From Streptomyces plumbidurans (GTDB taxonomy: Bacteria > Actinomycetota > Actinomycetes > Streptomycetales > Streptomycetaceae), in contig NZ_JAFJSY010000005.1 in assembly GCF_019857225.1 (NCBI RefSeq), forward strand, positions 40,240 through 104,239: a stretch of DNA of 64,000 nt, in the 5' to 3' direction. The notes under the pieces are model-generated. The model was not told the origin of the DNA and did not search any database. It worked only from the letters and a program-made list of their open reading frames with translations. Both the position numbers and the translations under genes were made by a program. The stretch's first letter is position 1; each line of letters begins with the position of its first letter. Below, piece after piece: positions 7,417 through 16,090 of the stretch.

Positions 7417-7818
7417 CCAGAACGCGTCGTCCGCGTCGATGTTCTCGACGCACTCGTCTAGATCGGTGATCTTGTCCCCGACGATCCGGAAGACGATCCC
7501 TCCGTTCTGGTCCAGGCTCTTGTCACCGCGCCGTGCGGTGGCGTGGTGCAGGGAGACGGCGTGGCCTCGGCCGTCCACCAGCACGGTGCGCAGTTCGACC
7601 CTGAAGGTGCCGCCCGTCTGCTCCATGAGCTTGCCGTAGTGGCCGAGGACCGCGTCGACCCCCTTGAAGTCCCCGGACAGCGGGTGGCTGCCGGGCGCAT
7701 GCTGCGAGGCGTCGCTCGTCATCAGCGAGCGCAGAGTGTCCATGTCACCGCGTGAGAAGGCTTCGTAGCCCTTGCGGATGAGCAGTGCGTGAGGGTGTTC
7801 GGCCACGATGATCGCCAC
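7411..7818 (-). CDS. NTF2-like/SnoaL-type nuclear transport factor 2 family protein
   Basis: A 135-aa single-domain alpha+beta-barrel protein: 'LLIRKGYEAFSRGDMDTLRSLMTSDASQHAPGSHPLSGDFKGVDAVLGHYGKL' followed by a beta-sheet ending 'GGIVFRIVGDKITDLDECVEN'. The family contains ketosteroid isomerase-like enzymes, polyketide cyclases and small-molecule binding proteins; no catalytic residues let me pick one. It stands alone, convergent with the dehydratase gene (stop codons overlap within 7411-7416). Confidence 0.8.
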   Translation of the reverse strand: MAIIVAEHPHALLIRKGYEAFSRGDMDTLRSLMTSDASQHAPGSHPLSGDFKGVDAVLGHYGKLMEQTGGTFRVELRTVLVDGRGHAVSLHHATARRGDKSLDQNGGIVFRIVGDKITDLDECVENIDADDAFWS

Positions 7819-7977
7819 CTTTCTGGTGTTTCGGCGACTGCGGCTCTCGCATCAGTCTGCTCCTTTATGCCGGACTTGTCCGCTGCTCTGCGAAGCCCGT
7901 GTTCACCCGAATGGCGGTGCCGACTGGACGGGCGGACGATGGTGTGGTGGGCGGGGCCGGCACGGAAGGGAGCCGTC

Positions 7978-8340
7978 ATGATCGAGGTCAAGGCTGTCGA
8001 CAAGCCGGACGAACGGCGCGATTTCCCGCGCGGCCATCTGGAAGCCGTCCATATGACCGGACTCGACTTCGCGGTGGGTACGTTCGAGCCGGGCTGGCGC
8101 TGGTCGGAGTCCGTGGCGCCGATCGCCGGGACACAGAGCTGCCAGGTCCATCACAACGGTTACTGCGTATCGGGACGCATGCACGTCCGCATGGACGACG
8201 GCGGCGAACGCGAGGTGGGACCGGGCGACGTCTTCGTCATCAGCCCCGGGCACGACGCCTGGATCGTCGGCGACGAACCGTGCGTGGTGTACGACTTCGC
8301 GGGCACCATGGCGACGGACTACGCCAAGGCCAAGGAGTAG
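7978..8340 (+). CDS. Single-domain cupin protein
   Basis: A 120-aa cupin_2 protein. Cupin motif 1 is seen around 'CQVHHNGYCVSGRMHVRMDDGGEREVGPGDV' and motif 2 around 'ISPGHDAWIVGDEPCVVYDF', with the His residues expected for a metal site partly present. The substrate is unknown. The ATG at 7978 is preceded by GAAGGGAG at good distance. Upstream 7819-7977 holds no gene; no clear operator was recognised there. Confidence 0.8.
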   Translation: MIEVKAVDKPDERRDFPRGHLEAVHMTGLDFAVGTFEPGWRWSESVAPIAGTQSCQVHHNGYCVSGRMHVRMDDGGEREVGPGDVFVISPGHDAWIVGDEPCVVYDFAGTMATDYAKAKE

Positions 8341-8351
8341 GGGCGCTTGGC

Positions 8352-8367
8352 GGAGTGCGCTCACTCC
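8352..8367. terminator. Short hairpin between convergent cupin and VWA genes
   Basis: GGAGTG-CGCT-CACTCC (8352-8367) forms a 6-bp stem with a tetraloop just after the cupin stop codon. It is a modest terminator candidate, without a T-run. Confidence 0.4.
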
Positions 8368-8393
8368 AGGACGGGGGAGGGAGGAGCTGACGC

Positions 8394-9764
8394 TCAGACC
8401 GGGAGCAGTCGGGTGATGAGTGCGCCGAGCTGGCGGGCGTTGCGGCACTCGTGCATCTCCACCAGCTCCGCGTACTCGGGCGCGGCGGAGTCGCCCGTGC
8501 CCCACTGGGCGCGCGGCTCGGGGTTCAACCAGTAGACGCGCCGGGAGCGTTCGGCGATCTGCCGCACCGCCGCGAGGTTCGGGTCGCTCATGTTCGTACG
8601 GGCGTCACCGAGCACGAACACCGTGGTGCGCGGGCCGACCGCGGCGCCGTACCGTTCGGCGAACTCGCCCAGCGCGACGCCGTAGTCACTGCTGCCGTGC
8701 CAGCCCGTGAGGGTCGCCTCCGCCTGGATGCGCGCGCCCAGACCCTGGGGGTCGGCGGCGCCGTGTTCGAGAAGCGGGGTCACCTCGTCGAGCCGGTTGA
8801 CGAAGGCGAACACCCGCACCTTGCTGAACTGGTCGTGCAGCGCCTGCACCAGCAGCATCGTGAAGTCGGAGAACCCGGACACCGAGCCCGACACATCGCA
8901 CAACAGCACCAGTTCGGGCCGTACGGGACGGCGCCGGCGCAGCACCGGCTTGACCGGCACACCGCCGGTGGACAGCGAGCCGCGCAGGGTGCGGCGCAGG
9001 TCGATGCTGCCGCGTGCGGCACGCCGTCTGCGGGCCGCGAGCCGGGTGGCGAGCTTGCGGGCCAGCGGCTGAACCATGCGGCGCAGCTCGGCCAGTTGGA
9101 GCTTGCCCGCATACAGGAAGTCGAGCCGGTCGGGCGTCGTGGCCACCGCGCGCCGGGCCAGTTGGTCCCGGTCGCGCCGCTCGGCGACCCGGCGCCGCGC
9201 CTCGGTGGCCACCTGCCGCCGGAAGGTCTCGATACGCCGCCTGATCTCGTCCTCGAGCAGCCGGTCGGTGAACCCCGAAGTGCCGCCCTGCGCACGGAGG
9301 TTGTCGCGGACGCGGGCGAACAGCGTCTGCGGGCGGAGCCGGTCGAGCGTCTGCTGCGAGGACCAGCCGTCCGAACCGGGGGAGGAGCCGTAACCGCCGA
9401 AGCCGTCCACGGCCTCGGCCGCCAGCCGCGCCATCAGGGCCTCGTCGCCCGCCGCCAGCGCCTCGGCGAGCCGCTCGCGCAGCTCCTCCCGGTCCGCGGG
9501 CCCGCTGTCGGGCGCGCCGATGCCGCTCGGGAAGTACAGGTCGAAGACCGGGTCGAACACCTGCCGTTGGACCGTGCCGTGCAGCAGCGTCGCGGCCAGG
9601 CCCTCCCGCAGCGTCTCCCGGTCGGCCAGACCCAGCGCCGCCACCGCCTGCGCCGCGTCCACGGTCTCGCCGGTGCCGATCCGCATGCCGTGCGCCCGCA
9701 GCGCCCCGACCAGGGAGGTCAGGCGCTCCGCCACGCCAAGGGCGGTCACTTCGGGGGCGGTCAC
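8394..9764 (-). CDS. VWA domain-containing CoxE-like protein
   Basis: A 456-aa protein with an N-terminal helical region ('RLTSLVGALRAHGMRIGTGETVDAAQAVAAL', typical of the VWA-containing CoxE-like family) and a C-terminal von Willebrand A domain with an intact MIDAS 'CDVSGSVSGFSDF' (Asp-x-Ser-x-Ser). It pairs with the MoxR ATPase encoded just upstream; such pairs assemble or activate metalloenzymes or act as chaperones. The GTG start at 9764 overlaps the upstream TGA (9761-9764). The substrate complex is not encoded nearby. Confidence 0.88.
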   Translation of the reverse strand: MTAPEVTALGVAERLTSLVGALRAHGMRIGTGETVDAAQAVAALGLADRETLREGLAATLLHGTVQRQVFDPVFDLYFPSGIGAPDSGPADREELRERLAEALAAGDEALMARLAAEAVDGFGGYGSSPGSDGWSSQQTLDRLRPQTLFARVRDNLRAQGGTSGFTDRLLEDEIRRRIETFRRQVATEARRRVAERRDRDQLARRAVATTPDRLDFLYAGKLQLAELRRMVQPLARKLATRLAARRRRAARGSIDLRRTLRGSLSTGGVPVKPVLRRRRPVRPELVLLCDVSGSVSGFSDFTMLLVQALHDQFSKVRVFAFVNRLDEVTPLLEHGAADPQGLGARIQAEATLTGWHGSSDYGVALGEFAERYGAAVGPRTTVFVLGDARTNMSDPNLAAVRQIAERSRRVYWLNPEPRAQWGTGDSAAPEYAELVEMHECRNARQLGALITRLLPV

Positions 9765-10621
9765 ACGGCGTCCAGGTCGAGCTTGGCCGCCGCCTTGAGG
9801 ACGTCGTCCTGATGCTTGAGCAGGACGCCCAGACTGTCGTGCACGACGGTCTCGTCCAGCGTGTCGGCGCCGAGCGCGAGCAGCGTGCGCGCCCAGTCGA
9901 TCGTCTCGGCGACCGAGGGCACCTTGCGCAGATCCATGGCGCGCAGCGCACCGACCACCCGGACCACGGAGGAGGCCAGCGCCTCGTCCAGGCCGGGCAC
10001 CTTCAGCCGTACGATCCGCTGCTCCAGCTCCTCGTCCGGGAAGCCGATGTGCAGGAACAGGCAGCGGCGGCGCAGTGCCTCGGACAGCTCGCGGCTCGCG
10101 TTCGAGGTGAGGACGACGAAGGGGCGGCGGGTCGCGGTGATCGTGCCCAGCTCGGGGACGGTGACCTGGAAGTCGCTCAGCACCTCGAGCAGCAGGCCCT
10201 CCACCTCGACATCGGCCTTGTCGGTCTCGTCGATCAGCAGCACCTTGGGGTCGTCGCCGCGGATCGCCGTGAGCAGCGGGCGGGTGAGCAGGAACTCCTC
10301 GCTGAAGATGTCGGTGCGCGTCTCGTCCCACGACTCGTCGCGGCCCGCGCTGATCCGCAGCAGCTGCTTGGCGTGGTTCCACTCGTACAGCGCCCGGGAC
10401 TCGTCCACGCCCTCGTAGCACTGCAGCCGGACCAGCCGCGCCCCGGCCACCTCGGCCACGGCCTTGGCGAGCTCGGTCTTGCCGACGCCGGCGGGGCCCT
10501 CCACCAGCAGCGGCTTGCCCAGGCGGTCGGCGAGGAAGACGGTCGTGGCGACCGCGGGCGAGGCGAGGTATCCGGTCGCGGCCAGGCGCTCGGAGACGTC
10601 GTCGACGGATGTGAACAGCAA
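9761..10621 (-). CDS. MoxR family AAA+ ATPase
   Basis: A 286-aa AAA+ protein. Walker A is GPAGVGKTE (residues about 42-50), Walker B is 'KVLLIDETDKAD', sensor 1 is 'VLTSNASREL', and the arginine finger region is 'LRRRCLFLHIGFPD'. MoxR ATPases work with VWA proteins as maturation chaperones; the partner is the overlapping downstream gene. The TTG start at 10621 is supported by GGAGG 5 nt upstream, and no better ATG/GTG exists in frame. Confidence 0.9.
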   Translation of the reverse strand: MLFTSVDDVSERLAATGYLASPAVATTVFLADRLGKPLLVEGPAGVGKTELAKAVAEVAGARLVRLQCYEGVDESRALYEWNHAKQLLRISAGRDESWDETRTDIFSEEFLLTRPLLTAIRGDDPKVLLIDETDKADVEVEGLLLEVLSDFQVTVPELGTITATRRPFVVLTSNASRELSEALRRRCLFLHIGFPDEELEQRIVRLKVPGLDEALASSVVRVVGALRAMDLRKVPSVAETIDWARTLLALGADTLDETVVHDSLGVLLKHQDDVLKAAAKLDLDAV

Positions 10622-10745
10622 CGGGGCCTCCAGCGCGACACGGCTCTACACGGCTCGGGAAACGGACGGAACTACTATCTAAGCGCTTGTTCACCGAATC
10701 TGTCACGCGGCTCCGTGGGCGAGGTCGCTCCTTCGCGGTGGCCGT

Positions 10746-10761
10746 CGGTATACCGATCGGT
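10746..10761. promoter_or_regulatory. TetR-type operator (overlapping palindromes)
   Basis: CGGTATACCG (10746-10755) overlaps ACCGATCGGT (10752-10761). The latter is the classic core of many actinobacterial TetR/AcrR binding sites. It lies 35 bp upstream of the TetR start, so autoregulation is likely. The rest of the 10622-10796 gap holds an AAGCGCTT palindrome at 10681 but no gene. Confidence 0.65.
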
Positions 10762-10796
10762 TTCCATGTCGCCGTCGGCGGAGGTAACCTCGCCGT

Positions 10797-11366
10797 ATGA
10801 CCACGACGGACAAGGCCTCCACGAAGGACCGGCTGCTCGACGCGGCCGCCGAGCTCTTCTACCGCGACGGCGTCTCCATCGGCGTCGAGGCCCTGTGCAG
10901 GACGGCCGGAGTCTCCAAGAGGTCGATGTACCAGCTCTTCGCGAGCAAGGACGAGGTGCTCGCGGCGAGTCTGGAGCGCCGCGCACCCGGATACGCGGCC
11001 CAGCTCACCCCCGGCCCGGACGAGGTCCGTACGCCGCGCGAACGCATCCTGTACGTCTTCGAGAAGGCCGAGAAGATGTCGGTCGAGCCCGACTACCAGG
11101 GCTGTCCCTTTCTGGCCGCCCTGGTCGAGCTGAAGAACCCCGAGCACCCGGCGAGCCTGGTGGCCCGCGACGCCAAGGAGCGGCTGCAGGGGGCGTTCCG
11201 CGCGGAGGCGGAGCTCGGCGGCGCCCGGGACCCGGAGCTCCTGGCCCGTCAGCTGATGCTGGTCTTCGACGGTGCCAGCGCCCGCGCCGGAGCCCGAATC
11301 GAGAAGCTGGACGGACTCACCATGGCGACGGCGACGACCCTGCTGGACGCGGCGGGCGTGGCATAG
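10797..11366 (+). CDS. TetR/AcrR family transcriptional regulator
   Basis: A 189-aa regulator. The N-terminal TetR HTH is 'TKDRLLDAAAELFYRDGVSIGVEALCRTAGVSKRSMYQLFASKDEVLAASL' (residues about 8-58). The ligand domain has 'YQGCPFLAALVELKNPEHPA', which is common in a subgroup controlling detoxifying oxidoreductases. It is divergent from the MoxR/VWA operon and has a palindromic site at its own promoter. The regulated target beyond itself is not evident. Confidence 0.9.
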   Translation: MTTTDKASTKDRLLDAAAELFYRDGVSIGVEALCRTAGVSKRSMYQLFASKDEVLAASLERRAPGYAAQLTPGPDEVRTPRERILYVFEKAEKMSVEPDYQGCPFLAALVELKNPEHPASLVARDAKERLQGAFRAEAELGGARDPELLARQLMLVFDGASARAGARIEKLDGLTMATATTLLDAAGVA

Positions 11367-11408
11367 CCGAACGACCGTGGCGCAGCGCTACGGCCGCGGC
11401 ACGGCGAA

Positions 11409-11436
11409 GGGGGCGGCCGCCGCAGCAACCGCCCCC
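11409..11436. terminator. GC-rich hairpin between TetR and ABC exporter genes
   Basis: GGGGGCGG (11409-11416) and CCGCCCCC (11429-11436) form a perfect 8-bp stem with a 12-nt loop. It lies between the convergent TetR and FtsX-type permease genes. Confidence 0.6.
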
Positions 11437-11464
11437 GCCCCCTGACGGGCCCCGCGCCTACCCC

Positions 11465-12775
11465 TCACGCCGCGAGCCCCACCGCCTCCCCCGCCGAAGT
11501 CCGCAGCACCCGCCGCGCCGTCACCAGGCTCGTCCCCAGCGTCACCGCCACCGCGAGCGCGACGACCGCGACGTAGATGCCGAACCCCTGGTGCGGCAGT
11601 ACCGAGTCGCTGCGGACGATCGTGAACGGGACGATCCCCGCGAGCGCCGCCACCGTCCCGAAGGACACCCCGACGACCGTCACGATCAGCGTCTCGGCGC
11701 CCACCGTGCTCAGCACCTGCCCGGGCGTCGCGCCCGCCAGCCGCTGCTGGCCGAACTCCCGGCGGCGGTAAGTGGTCGCCGCGTACAGGGAGTTGACGAG
11801 CATGATGCAGACGAAGACCACGATGATGCCGACGACCGTGAGGTTCAGTGTCTGAAGGTTCTTGGCGTCGACGGACTTCTTCAGCCCCGAGGACTCGATG
11901 GCGTCGCTCTCGACCGCCTGCATGTAGAGCGTTGCCGTGGCCATCGCGGTGAACAGGATCAGCGACATCAGGATCCCCGCGAGATGGTCCGCCCGCTCGC
12001 GCAGATTGCGCACCGCCAACCAGCCGCTCGCGCCGGTCAGTTCAAGTCGGTCCAGCGCCCCCTTCAGCAGCCGGGGCGCCAGCAGCGCGAAACCGACCGA
12101 CAGCAGGATCGCGCCGTACGCGGGCGGCGCCATCAGCGCGGCGTCCTTCGCCGAGAACGCGAACGTCGACAGCGCCGACACACCGCCGACACCGAGAGCC
12201 GCGTAGGCGAGCAACGTCCGTGCCCTGCCCCGCTGTTCACGCCGGCGCGTGGCCCGCCGTACGGTGAGGAAGGCGGCGCCCGCCGCCGCGAGCAGCGTGA
12301 CCGCGATGCCCGAGTCCAGCGCGTACACCCCGAACGAGTAGTCCACCGACCGCGCGACCTGCCCGCTGTCCTGGAAGGCGTCCAGCAGCGCCCGTCCGCC
12401 GAGCATCGCCGGGCCGATCGCGAGCACCGCCCCGATCAGCGCCACGGCCACCGCCTCACCCACGACCATCCGCTTGATCTGCGCCGGGGTCGCCCCCGAG
12501 CAGCGCAGCAGCTCCAACTCGGCAGTGCGCTGACGGACGTTGACCGTGAGCGTGGAGGCGACGGCGAAGAACACCAGCAGGGTGCCGTAGCCGCCGACCA
12601 CGCTCGCCGACGTGCTCAGGATGTCGTGGCTGACCGGGTCCACGCCGGCCTGTCCGGCCGTGTCCCGCAGCGAGTTGAACATCATGACGATCGCCGCGCC
12701 CAGGAAGGCGGACAACAGCGTCGCGAGAAAGCGCCCGGGCCGCTGCCGGACCGATCGCATCGCCAGTACGAACAT
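11465..12775 (-). CDS. FtsX-like ABC transporter permease
   Basis: A 436-aa membrane protein with two FtsX cores. An N-terminal segment (~residues 15-35) leads to a first core ('YGTLLVFFAVASTLTVNVRQRTAELELLRCSGATPAQI...') and a second one at the C-terminus ('FVCIMLVNSLYAATTYRRREFGQQRLAGATPGQVLSTVGAETLIVTVVG'). The 'LLRCSGATPAQIKR/QRLAGATPGQV' elements are the typical coupling motifs. The large MacB-type periplasmic domains are missing, making this the compact Streptomyces type. It forms an exporter with the ATPase gene 3 bp upstream. The substrate is unknown, possibly peptides or antibiotics. Confidence 0.88.
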   Translation of the reverse strand: MFVLAMRSVRQRPGRFLATLLSAFLGAAIVMMFNSLRDTAGQAGVDPVSHDILSTSASVVGGYGTLLVFFAVASTLTVNVRQRTAELELLRCSGATPAQIKRMVVGEAVAVALIGAVLAIGPAMLGGRALLDAFQDSGQVARSVDYSFGVYALDSGIAVTLLAAAGAAFLTVRRATRRREQRGRARTLLAYAALGVGGVSALSTFAFSAKDAALMAPPAYGAILLSVGFALLAPRLLKGALDRLELTGASGWLAVRNLRERADHLAGILMSLILFTAMATATLYMQAVESDAIESSGLKKSVDAKNLQTLNLTVVGIIVVFVCIMLVNSLYAATTYRRREFGQQRLAGATPGQVLSTVGAETLIVTVVGVSFGTVAALAGIVPFTIVRSDSVLPHQGFGIYVAVVALAVAVTLGTSLVTARRVLRTSAGEAVGLAA

Positions 12776-12778
12776 CGC

Positions 12779-13573
12779 TCACACCCCCACCGTCACGTCG
12801 TCGCCCAGGTGCGCGAGGCGCTCCGCCACCGCGTCCGCGGTCGGCGCGTCCATCCGGCCCACCAGCCGCCCGTCCGCCAGGAACAGCACGGCGTCGGCGT
12901 AGGAGGCGGCCACCGGGTCGTGCGTCACCATCACCACGGTCCGGCCGTGCACCCGTACCGCCTCCTGCAGCAGCCGCAGCACATCGCGGGCACTGCGGGT
13001 GTCCAGCGCGCCCGTCGGCTCGTCCGCGAAGATCACCCGGGGCTCCGCGACCAGCGCCCGGGCGATCGCCACACGCTGCCGCTGGCCGCCCGACAGCTGG
13101 CCGGGACGGTGCCCGAGACGGTCGCCGAGACCGACCTGCGTAAGCACCTCCCGGGCCCGCCCGCGGTCCACGCGCTGCCCGGCGAGCTTGAGCGGCAGCA
13201 CCGTGTTCTGCGCGACCGTCAGGGTGTCCAGGAGGTTGTACTGCTGGAAGACGAACCCGATCCGGCCGCGCCGGAACCGGGTCAACTCGGCCTCGCTCCC
13301 GGCCGTCAGCTCGGTGCCGTCCACCTGCACGATGCCGCTGTCCGGCCGGTCCAGCCCCGCCGCGCACTGCAGCAGCGTGGACTTGCCCGAGCCGGACGGC
13401 CCCATCACCGCGGTGAACGTGCCACGGCCGAGCCCCAGAGTGACCCCGTCCAGGGCCTTCACGGCGCCGCCGTCCGTGCCGTACGTCTTGCTGACCTTGA
13501 CCAGCCGCAGCGCCTCGGCGGCGGGTCCCGTGTCCTGCGTGCGTCGCGAACCTGCGCGAAACATCGTCATCAC
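12779..13573 (-). CDS. MacB/LolD-type ABC transporter ATP-binding protein
   Basis: A 264-aa ABC ATPase with Walker A GPSGSGKST, Q-loop 'FVFQQYNLLDTLTV', signature LSGGQRQR, Walker B 'VIFADEPTGALD' and H-loop 'VMVTHD'. The 'DEPTGALD' form is characteristic of MacB/FtsE-type exporters, consistent with the FtsX permease 3 bp downstream. Two adjacent Met codons compete as starts (13573 and 13570/13567); the first is given. No two-component genes flank it. Confidence 0.92.
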   Translation of the reverse strand: MMTMFRAGSRRTQDTGPAAEALRLVKVSKTYGTDGGAVKALDGVTLGLGRGTFTAVMGPSGSGKSTLLQCAAGLDRPDSGIVQVDGTELTAGSEAELTRFRRGRIGFVFQQYNLLDTLTVAQNTVLPLKLAGQRVDRGRAREVLTQVGLGDRLGHRPGQLSGGQRQRVAIARALVAEPRVIFADEPTGALDTRSARDVLRLLQEAVRVHGRTVVMVTHDPVAASYADAVLFLADGRLVGRMDAPTADAVAERLAHLGDDVTVGV

Positions 13574-13749
13574 TCTCCGTCCGGCACCCCCTGTGCCCTG
13601 TCCACGAAGCTACGGAGAGCGAGGCCGGACCACATGGGGCGCAGAACCCGTATCGCGGGGTGTACCCAGCACCACCCGTGCGGGCGGCGACACCCCCGTA
13701 CGGGTCACCACAACGCGCCGGGCCCGCCGCCCGCCGGTGCAATGGAGCC

Positions 13750-14430
13750 GTGACCGGGCCACCGGACGACTGCCTCGCGCGCAACGAGTGGATCTGCGGT
13801 GAGTATCTGAGCACCCGCCGCCAGATCCTCCTCGACGCGGTCCTGCAGCATCTGCAGCTGACCGGGATCTCCGTGCTCATCGGCCTGGTCCTGGCCGTTC
13901 CCCTGGCGGTGCTGGCGCGCCGCTGGCGCTGGTCGGCGGCGCCCGTCCTCGCCGTCACGACGATCCTCTACACGATCCCGTCGCTGGCGATGTTCTCGCT
14001 GCTCCTGCCCGTCTACGGTCTCTCGGCGAGCCTGGTCGTCGCCGGACTCGTCCTGTACTCGCTGACCCTGCTCGTGCGCAACATCCTGGCCGGGCTGCGG
14101 GCGGTGCCCGAGGAGACCCGGCAGGCCGCGCGCGGCATGGGCTACGGCCCGATCCGTCTGCTGCTCACCGTCGAACTGCCGCTCGCCGTGCCCGCCGCGA
14201 TGGCCGGACTGCGCGTCGCCACGGTCTCGGCCGTCTCCCTGGTCACGGTGGGCGCGATCGTCGGCTTCGGGGGCCTGGGCAACCTCATCTACTCCGGCAT
14301 GAACACCTACTTCAAGGCACAGGTGCTGACCGCGTCCGTGCTGTGCGTGGTGATCGCGGTCGTCGCCGACGTCCTGCTCCTCGGCATCCAGCGCCTGCTC
14401 ACCCCGTGGACCAGGGCGGCCCGCTCATGA
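13750..14430 (+). CDS. Glycine betaine/choline-type ABC transporter permease (first)
   Basis: A 226-aa BPD_transp_1 permease with about five or six membrane segments and the EAA-like coupling motif 'EETRQAARGMGYGPIRLLLTVELPLAVPAAMAGLRVA'. Sequence and layout match the OpuC/ProW-type family for betaine, choline or carnitine uptake. The GTG start at 13750 has a close GGAG. The stop overlaps the next start (ATGA). Upstream 13574-13749 is non-coding, with an ACCCGT...ACGGGT inverted motif (13674-13705) of unknown meaning. Confidence 0.88.
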   Translation: MTGPPDDCLARNEWICGEYLSTRRQILLDAVLQHLQLTGISVLIGLVLAVPLAVLARRWRWSAAPVLAVTTILYTIPSLAMFSLLLPVYGLSASLVVAGLVLYSLTLLVRNILAGLRAVPEETRQAARGMGYGPIRLLLTVELPLAVPAAMAGLRVATVSAVSLVTVGAIVGFGGLGNLIYSGMNTYFKAQVLTASVLCVVIAVVADVLLLGIQRLLTPWTRAARS

Positions 14431-15098
14431 CGACCCTGACCGACGCCTGGCACTGGCTCACCGACCCCGCCCACTGGCCGGGCGACGACGGCATCGGGCA
14501 CCGGCTCGTGCAGCACCTGGTGCTGACCGTCGTCTGCCTGGCCGTCAGCTGCCTGATCGCCCTGCCGGTCGCGCTGGTCCTGGGCCACCTCGGCAAGGGC
14601 GGCGCGCTCGCGGTCAACATCTCCAACGCGGGGCGCGCGATCCCCACCTTCGCCGTCCTCGTCCTGCTGCTGCTGACGCCGGTCGGCAACTGGGGCGAGG
14701 GCCCGACGGTCCTCGCCCTGGTGCTGTTCGCCGTGCCGCCCCTGCTCACCAACGCCTACGTCGGCATGCGCGAGGTGGACCGCGACGTCGTACGGGCCGC
14801 ACGGGGCATGGGGATGACGGGCCGGCAGATGTTGTTCCGGGTGGAGCTGCCCCTCGCCCTCCCCATGATCATGAACGGGGTGCGGATCGCCGCCGTCCAG
14901 CTCGTGGCGACCGCGACCATCGCCGCCCTGGCGGGCGGGGGCGGACTCGGCCGGATCATCACCGCGGGCTTCAACCTCGCCAGCACCCCGCAGGTGGTCG
15001 CCGGAGCGATCCTTGTCGCCGCCTTCGCGCTGATCGTGGAGGCAATCTTCGAGACGGCGGAACGCCTGGCACCGCACTGGGCACGGAGCGCGCGATGA
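14427..15098 (+). CDS. Glycine betaine/choline-type ABC transporter permease (second)
   Basis: A 223-aa second permease, homologous to the first. It has 'VLTVVCLAVSCLIALPVAL', 'AGRAIPTFAVLVLLLL' and the coupling loop 'REVDRDVVRAARGMGMTGRQMLFRVELPLALPMIMNGVRIA'. Heteromeric permease pairs are typical of Streptomyces/Bacillus OpuC-like systems. It overlaps both neighbours by ATGA, so the three genes are translationally coupled. Confidence 0.88.
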   Translation: MTTLTDAWHWLTDPAHWPGDDGIGHRLVQHLVLTVVCLAVSCLIALPVALVLGHLGKGGALAVNISNAGRAIPTFAVLVLLLLTPVGNWGEGPTVLALVLFAVPPLLTNAYVGMREVDRDVVRAARGMGMTGRQMLFRVELPLALPMIMNGVRIAAVQLVATATIAALAGGGGLGRIITAGFNLASTPQVVAGAILVAAFALIVEAIFETAERLAPHWARSAR

Positions 15099-16030
15099 AA
15101 CGGCCGCTCGCGCTGACCACCGTGCTGTTGCTCGCCGGCTGCACCACCGGACCGTCCCTGGAGACCCAGGAAGAGGTCACCGCGCCACCCGGCGACAGCC
15201 ACCATCTGACCATCGGCTCGGCCGGCTTCACCGAGAGCGACCTGCTCGCGCAGATGTACGCCCTGCTGCTCGACAAGGCCGGCTACAAGACGTCCCTGCT
15301 CACGGTCGCCAACCGCGAACTGTACGAACCCGCCCTGGAATCGGGCCAGATCGACGTCGTGCCCGAATACGCGGCCACCTTCGCCGACTGGCTCAACGCC
15401 AAGACCCACGGGGCCGACGCGGCCCCGGTCGGCTCGCCCGACCTCGGCGCCACGATGGGGGCCCTGCGCGAACTGGCGGCGCCCCGCGGCCTCACCGTCC
15501 TCGACGCCGGACGCGCCGTCGACCAGAACGCCTTCGCGGTGAGCGCGTCCTACGCCCGCAAACACGGCCTGAGAACCCTCGGCGACCTCGGCGCCTCGGG
15601 CCTGCGCGTGCGGCTCGCGGCGGGCGACGAGTGCGTGCAACGGCCGTACTGCGAACCCGGGTTGAAGAAGACCTACGGCATCCGCGTCACCGCCGTGGAC
15701 CCCAAGGGCGTCGGCACCACCCAGGCCAAGCGTGCCGTGCAGAGCGGCGAGGACCAGCTGGTGCTGACCACCACGACCGACGCGACGCTCCCCGGCTTCG
15801 GCCTGGTCCTCCTCGCCGACGACAAGCACCTCCAGAACGCCGACTACGTCGTCCCCGTCGTCAACCGCTCCCGCGCGGGCGGCAAGGGCGCCGCCGCCGC
15901 GCTCGACCGGCTCAACGACGTGCTCACCACCGCCGATCTCGCCTCCATGAACGAGCAGGTCGACAGCTGGCGGCGGTTGGCGAAGGACGTGGCGCGCAGC
16001 TATCTGCGGGACAAGGGTCTGCTCAGGTAG
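15095..16030 (+). CDS. Substrate-binding lipoprotein of betaine/choline-type ABC transporter (OpuAC-like)
   Basis: A 311-aa protein with a lipoprotein signal (MKRPLALTTVLLLAGC, lipidated Cys16) and an OpuAC-type binding domain: 'LTIGSAGFTESDLLAQMYALLLDKAGYKT', 'IDVVPEYAATFADWL' and a C-terminal 'LNDVLTTADLASMNEQVD'. It captures a quaternary amine such as glycine betaine or choline outside the membrane and delivers it to the two permeases. The ATPase is not in this operon but convergent at 16756. A 17-bp tandem repeat begins at its stop codon. Confidence 0.88.
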   Translation: MKRPLALTTVLLLAGCTTGPSLETQEEVTAPPGDSHHLTIGSAGFTESDLLAQMYALLLDKAGYKTSLLTVANRELYEPALESGQIDVVPEYAATFADWLNAKTHGADAAPVGSPDLGATMGALRELAAPRGLTVLDAGRAVDQNAFAVSASYARKHGLRTLGDLGASGLRVRLAAGDECVQRPYCEPGLKKTYGIRVTAVDPKGVGTTQAKRAVQSGEDQLVLTTTTDATLPGFGLVLLADDKHLQNADYVVPVVNRSRAGGKGAAAALDRLNDVLTTADLASMNEQVDSWRRLAKDVARSYLRDKGLLR

Positions 16031-16080
16031 GCGGTCTGCTCAAGTAGGCGGTTGCCTCAAGTAGGCGGTCTCCTCAAGTA
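16027..16080. repeat. 17-bp tandem repeats spanning the stop codon of the binding-protein gene
   Basis: Units GTAGGCGGTCTGCTCAA (16027-16043), a second with TTGC variation (16044-16060), a third (16061-16077) and the start of a fourth follow each other exactly. A degenerate copy (GGTCTGCTCAG) lies in the last codons of the coding sequence. Each unit carries a TAG. It looks like slippage at a gene end. Confidence 0.75.
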
Positions 16081-16090
16081 GGCGCGGGCG

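Noticed and set aside
9812..13753. Very long plus-strand open frame (over 1300 codons) opposite the MoxR, TetR and ABC genes
   Set aside because: It is a GC-rich shadow frame antisense to clear genes with motifs; the translation is low-complexity Arg/Gln/His-rich with no domain.
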